The notes beneath the pieces are model-generated. The model made no database searches and was not told where the DNA came from. It worked only from the letters and a program-made list of their open reading frames with translations. This document shows positions 5,209-7,282 of a stretch of 7,282 nt of DNA, one piece after another (within the stretch, counting starts at the first letter, position 1; each line of letters opens with the position of its first letter). Made by a program: the position numbers and the translations under genes. Source of the DNA: Phycisphaeraceae bacterium (GTDB lineage: Bacteria; Planctomycetota; Phycisphaerae; Phycisphaerales; Phycisphaeraceae); NCBI GenBank assembly GCA_020851395.1, contig JADZCW010000073.1, positions 1-7,282 of the forward strand, given 5' to 3'.

Positions 5209-5994
5209 TCAGGCCGGCCCGGTCAGGTGGGCCTGGATGCGGCGGATCAGTTCGTCGAGGACGGGGTCAAGCCTTGCCCAGCCGTGCTCGGCGGTGGCCT
5301 GACGGGCGTCGACGCCGAGCTGGGAGAAGCATGCTTTGCGGGCGTCGGCGCAGACGCCGGGGTAGATGGACTTGGCTGGGGAGTCATCGCCGTCGGGCCA
5401 GTGGTCCTTGGGGTCGCGGCCGTCGACGAGAAGGGACTGATCGACGAACTCGGGCAAGAGGGCCAGGCCGAAGGAGGTCTCCTCCTTGGCGGCGTGGTCG
5501 CCCCGGAACTTGACAGCGGGACGCCCGATCGTGCCCTCGTCGCCGGTGAGCAGGAGGACGCCGTGGGCCTTGGCCTCCTGTTCGATCTCGCCCCAGACGG
5601 GGGCCAGGACGGTGTCCCAGGGGTAGTGGCCGAAGGGCAGGACGATGACTTTGAAGCCGAAACGGATGAGCTGGCGGACGGTCTGGGCGACGATGGCGCG
5701 GGAAGCCTCTTCGGGCTGGTAGTGGGTCCACATGAATGGGCCGTGGCCGCCCGAGCCGCCCCACCACATGACCGGGAGGATCACGCCGCCGACGCGCTGG
5801 GCGAGCTGGACGCAGAAGCGGTCGGCCTTGATGCCGTCGAAGCCGATGGGCATGTGCCAGCCGTGGTGCTCGAGCAGGCCCAGGGGCCAGAAGGCGATGG
5901 GGCGCGATTGGACGATCTCCCGCAATTGTTCTGGCCGCAGCTCTTCGTAGCGATGCCAGGTGATCTTGGAGCCTGTGTCTGTCTGCCGTGCCAT
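5209..5994 (-). CDS. Creatininase-family metal-dependent amidohydrolase
   Basis: Predicted 261 residues, normal for the family, which includes creatininase, MftE and the riboflavin/F420 formamide hydrolase ArfB. The hallmark segment is WPLGLLEHHGWHMPIGFD (36-53): E42, H44 and D53 match the creatininase metal ligands E34, H36 and D45 in identity and spacing. H123 in LPFGHYPWD (119-127) matches H120. The HAAKEETS motif (167-174) matches the common HAG..ETS, with E172 conserved. The usual NGHGGN or creatininase HYEN motif is here HYPWD, so the position of creatininase E122 is Pro, and substrate is unlikely to be creatinine. W77-W78 and a GGSGGHGPF segment (79-87) line the region between. Probably cytoplasmic; no signal peptide. 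It follows rlmN by 27 bases with a strong AGGAGG five bases before the ATG. Substrate unknown. Confidence 0.9.
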   Translation of the reverse strand: MARQTDTGSKITWHRYEELRPEQLREIVQSRPIAFWPLGLLEHHGWHMPIGFDGIKADRFCVQLAQRVGGVILPVMWWGGSGGHGPFMWTHYQPEEASRAIVAQTVRQLIRFGFKVIVLPFGHYPWDTVLAPVWGEIEQEAKAHGVLLLTGDEGTIGRPAVKFRGDHAAKEETSFGLALLPEFVDQSLLVDGRDPKDHWPDGDDSPAKSIYPGVCADARKACFSQLGVDARQATAEHGWARLDPVLDELIRRIQAHLTGPA

Positions 5995-5999
5995 GTCGG

Positions 6000-6005
6000 C
6001 CTCCT
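6000..6005 (-). promoter_or_regulatory. Strong ribosome binding site AGGAGG of the creatininase-family gene
   Basis: Minus-strand AGGAGG ends five bases before the ATG at 5994. It lies within the 27-base gap after the rlmN stop, supporting the chosen start and translation from a shared message. Confidence 0.8.
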
Positions 6006-6021
6006 GGTGCTTTTCGGGCGT

Positions 6022-7152
6022 TTAGCTCCCGACGTTCGATGTTTTTTTCTCATGCCTGAGCTGACCGCAGGCGGCGGTGATGTCGCGGCCGCGGCTGGCG
6101 CGGATGTGCGTGTTGACGCCCGCATTCTTGAGGCGGGCCTGGAAGGCGAGGACGTCGTCATCTTCCGGGCGGAGGTAGGGCAAACCGGCCACTTGGTTGT
6201 AGCGGATGAGGTTGACATTGGCGCGGAGACTTTTCGCCACGCGGGCGAGTTCCGCGGCGTGCTGGGGCTGATCGTTGACGCCGCCGAGCAGGAGGTACTC
6301 GAGGGTGACCTCCCGGCCGGTCTTGTCGAAGTAGTGCTGGCCGGCCTCGGTGATCTGGGCGATGGTGACGAACTGGGCCCAGGGGATGAGCTGGCGGCGC
6401 AGCTCGTCGTTGGGGGCATGCAGGCTGATGGCGAGCGTGACGGGCAGCTCCTGCTCAGCCAGCCGGCGGATCTGAGCGGGCAGGCCGACGGTGCTGATGG
6501 TGATCTTGCGGGCCGAGATGCCCAGGCCCCCCGGAAGGGGACTGCTGAGCGTGCGGGCGGCGGCGATGACCTCGGTGAGGTTGCTCAGCGGTTCGCCCAT
6601 GCCCATGAACACCACGTTGCTGACCCCCGGAAGCTCTTTGCTGTCGCGAGGGCAGAGCTCACGGGTCAGTTGATTGAGCCGCCACACCTGCTCGACGATC
6701 TGCCCGCGGCTGAGGTTGCCGTCGAGGCCGCCCAGGCCCGAGGCGCAGAATCGGCAGCCGACGGGGCAGCCGACCTGGCTCGAAATGCAGGCGGTGCGCC
6801 GCTCGGGGGTGGGGATCATGACGGTCTCGGTCTGGCGGGTGGGGTCGACGGCTTGCGACAGAGCAGTCGTCTTGTGGCCGGTGACATGGTCCCACTGGAT
6901 CAAGAGTTTCTGCGTGCCATCGGTGGCGGTCTGGTGGTGAAGGATCGTGCCCGAGCTCAGGCGGAGGCGATCGGCGAGCTGCTGGCGATCGAGCTTGCCG
7001 AGGTTGGTCATCCGGGCCGGGTCGAGCACACCTTCGCGGTAGACCCAGGTCAGGACTTGGTCAGCCCGGTAGGCGGGCCAGCCCCAACACGCGCACAGGT
7101 CGCGCAGTTCCTCGGCGGTCAGGTCAAAGATCAAGGGTTTGGGCGTGTCCAC
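6022..7152 (-). CDS. rlmN: Radical SAM 23S rRNA (A2503-C2)/tRNA (A37-C2) methyltransferase
   Basis: Predicted 376 residues, normal for RlmN. The enzyme methylates C2 of A2503 in 23S rRNA and, in E. coli, A37 of some tRNAs, with radical SAM chemistry through a methylated cysteine. The N-terminal helical domain (about 8-65) precedes the catalytic core. The [4Fe-4S] cysteines are C129, C133 and C136 in VGCPVGCRFCASG. C122, seven residues before the cluster, matches E. coli C118, and C362 near the C-terminus (DITAACGQL) matches the methyl-carrying C355. VVFMGMGEPLSN is the SAM-binding GGE-like motif. A stretch at about 97-108 (ALSQAVDPTRQT) before ETVMIP looks longer than in many RlmN. The start is GTG at 7152: a TAA lies four codons upstream in frame, and the ATG at about 7160 is out of frame. 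There is no strong Shine-Dalgarno. First gene of the likely three-gene transcript. Confidence 0.96.
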   Translation of the reverse strand: MDTPKPLIFDLTAEELRDLCACWGWPAYRADQVLTWVYREGVLDPARMTNLGKLDRQQLADRLRLSSGTILHHQTATDGTQKLLIQWDHVTGHKTTALSQAVDPTRQTETVMIPTPERRTACISSQVGCPVGCRFCASGLGGLDGNLSRGQIVEQVWRLNQLTRELCPRDSKELPGVSNVVFMGMGEPLSNLTEVIAAARTLSSPLPGGLGISARKITISTVGLPAQIRRLAEQELPVTLAISLHAPNDELRRQLIPWAQFVTIAQITEAGQHYFDKTGREVTLEYLLLGGVNDQPQHAAELARVAKSLRANVNLIRYNQVAGLPYLRPEDDDVLAFQARLKNAGVNTHIRASRGRDITAACGQLRHEKKTSNVGS

Positions 7153-7254
7153 CCAGACATCTTACCCGCCGCTCGTGCCTGGACCGTTGAAGCCCGCAGG
7201 GTGGCATATCGCGTAAAATGGAGCGGCGCCTGACGCGCTGCATAATGGAGGCTC
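7153..7254. promoter_or_regulatory. Divergent promoter region of rlmN and the right-edge gene
   Basis: These 102 bases separate the rlmN start (minus) from the plus-strand start at 7255. On the plus strand TAAAAT (7214-7219) matches the -10 consensus at five of six positions; a possible -35, TTGAAG (7187-7192), is 21 bases away, too long for the usual spacer. CATAAT (7241-7246) is a second -10-like hexamer but lies only nine bases before the start. No clear rlmN promoter is visible on the minus strand. Confidence 0.3.
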
Positions 7255-7282
7255 ATGAGCACCACCGCCACCACGCCTGACC
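7255..7282 (+). CDS. Start of an unidentified gene, cut by the window end
   Basis: ATG at 7255 follows GGAGG (7247-7251) with a three-base spacer, slightly short. Nine codons are visible (MSTTATTPD), with no stop before the edge. The Thr-rich start resembles many disordered N-termini and gives no hint of function. It is divergent from rlmN. Support is limited to the Shine-Dalgarno and the open frame. Confidence 0.5.

Noticed and set aside
5227..7233. 668-codon open frame on the plus strand, antisense to rlmN and the hydrolase
   Set aside because: It lies wholly opposite two genes with clear catalytic motifs. Its translation is low-complexity (Gly/Ala/Asp/Glu/Val-rich), as expected for an antisense frame of GC-rich coding DNA.

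Overview
The window looks like bacterial chromosomal DNA of high GC content. Gene style and product mix suggest the Planctomycetota, probably a Phycisphaerae-like lineage: housekeeping genes are scattered outside their usual operons, Shine-Dalgarno use is mixed, trpE stands apart from other trp genes, a FliN-like protein is reduced to one domain, and a small protein of a type I associate with planctomycetes is present. This placement is an inference from style, not a computed classification. I see no rRNA, tRNA, CRISPR array, transposase or integrase.

Layout. At the left edge (1-319, minus) is the N-terminal part of an exported protein with a signal peptide and a 'FRG..Q' motif like the Gcw_chp/TIGR02001 outer-membrane family. 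Its 238-base upstream region (320-557) is unusually structured: two inverted repeats, a duplicated GTTTCAAAC palindrome, a poly-A/T tract, candidate promoters and an AT-rich patch. Next (558-2099, minus) is a 513-residue P-loop ATPase with a two-helix membrane hairpin between its Walker A and Walker B motifs, an architecture reminiscent of KAP NTPases. A 164-base divergent intergenic region separates it from a plus-strand series: a 125-residue conserved-looking hypothetical protein (2264-2641), trpE (2692-4269) and an 88-residue FliN/SpoA-domain protein (4349-4615).

A 60-base convergent gap carrying a small tandem repeat leads to a minus-strand series transcribed right to left: rlmN (7152-6022), a creatininase-family hydrolase (5994-5209) and a short NfeD-family membrane protein (5158-4676). 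Spacings of 27 and 50 bases suggest one transcript. At the right edge a plus-strand gene begins at 7255 behind a GGAGG motif and is cut by the window end, so 7153-7254 is a divergent promoter region.

Functionally these are mostly separate tasks: tryptophan biosynthesis (TrpE), ribosome/tRNA modification (RlmN), membrane quality or organisation (NfeD), and a metal-dependent amidohydrolase of unknown substrate. I see no clear multi-gene novel system. The most unusual items are the membrane-interrupted ATPase, the minimal stand-alone FliN protein, the altered metal-site motif in the creatininase homologue, and the structured leader of the left-edge gene.
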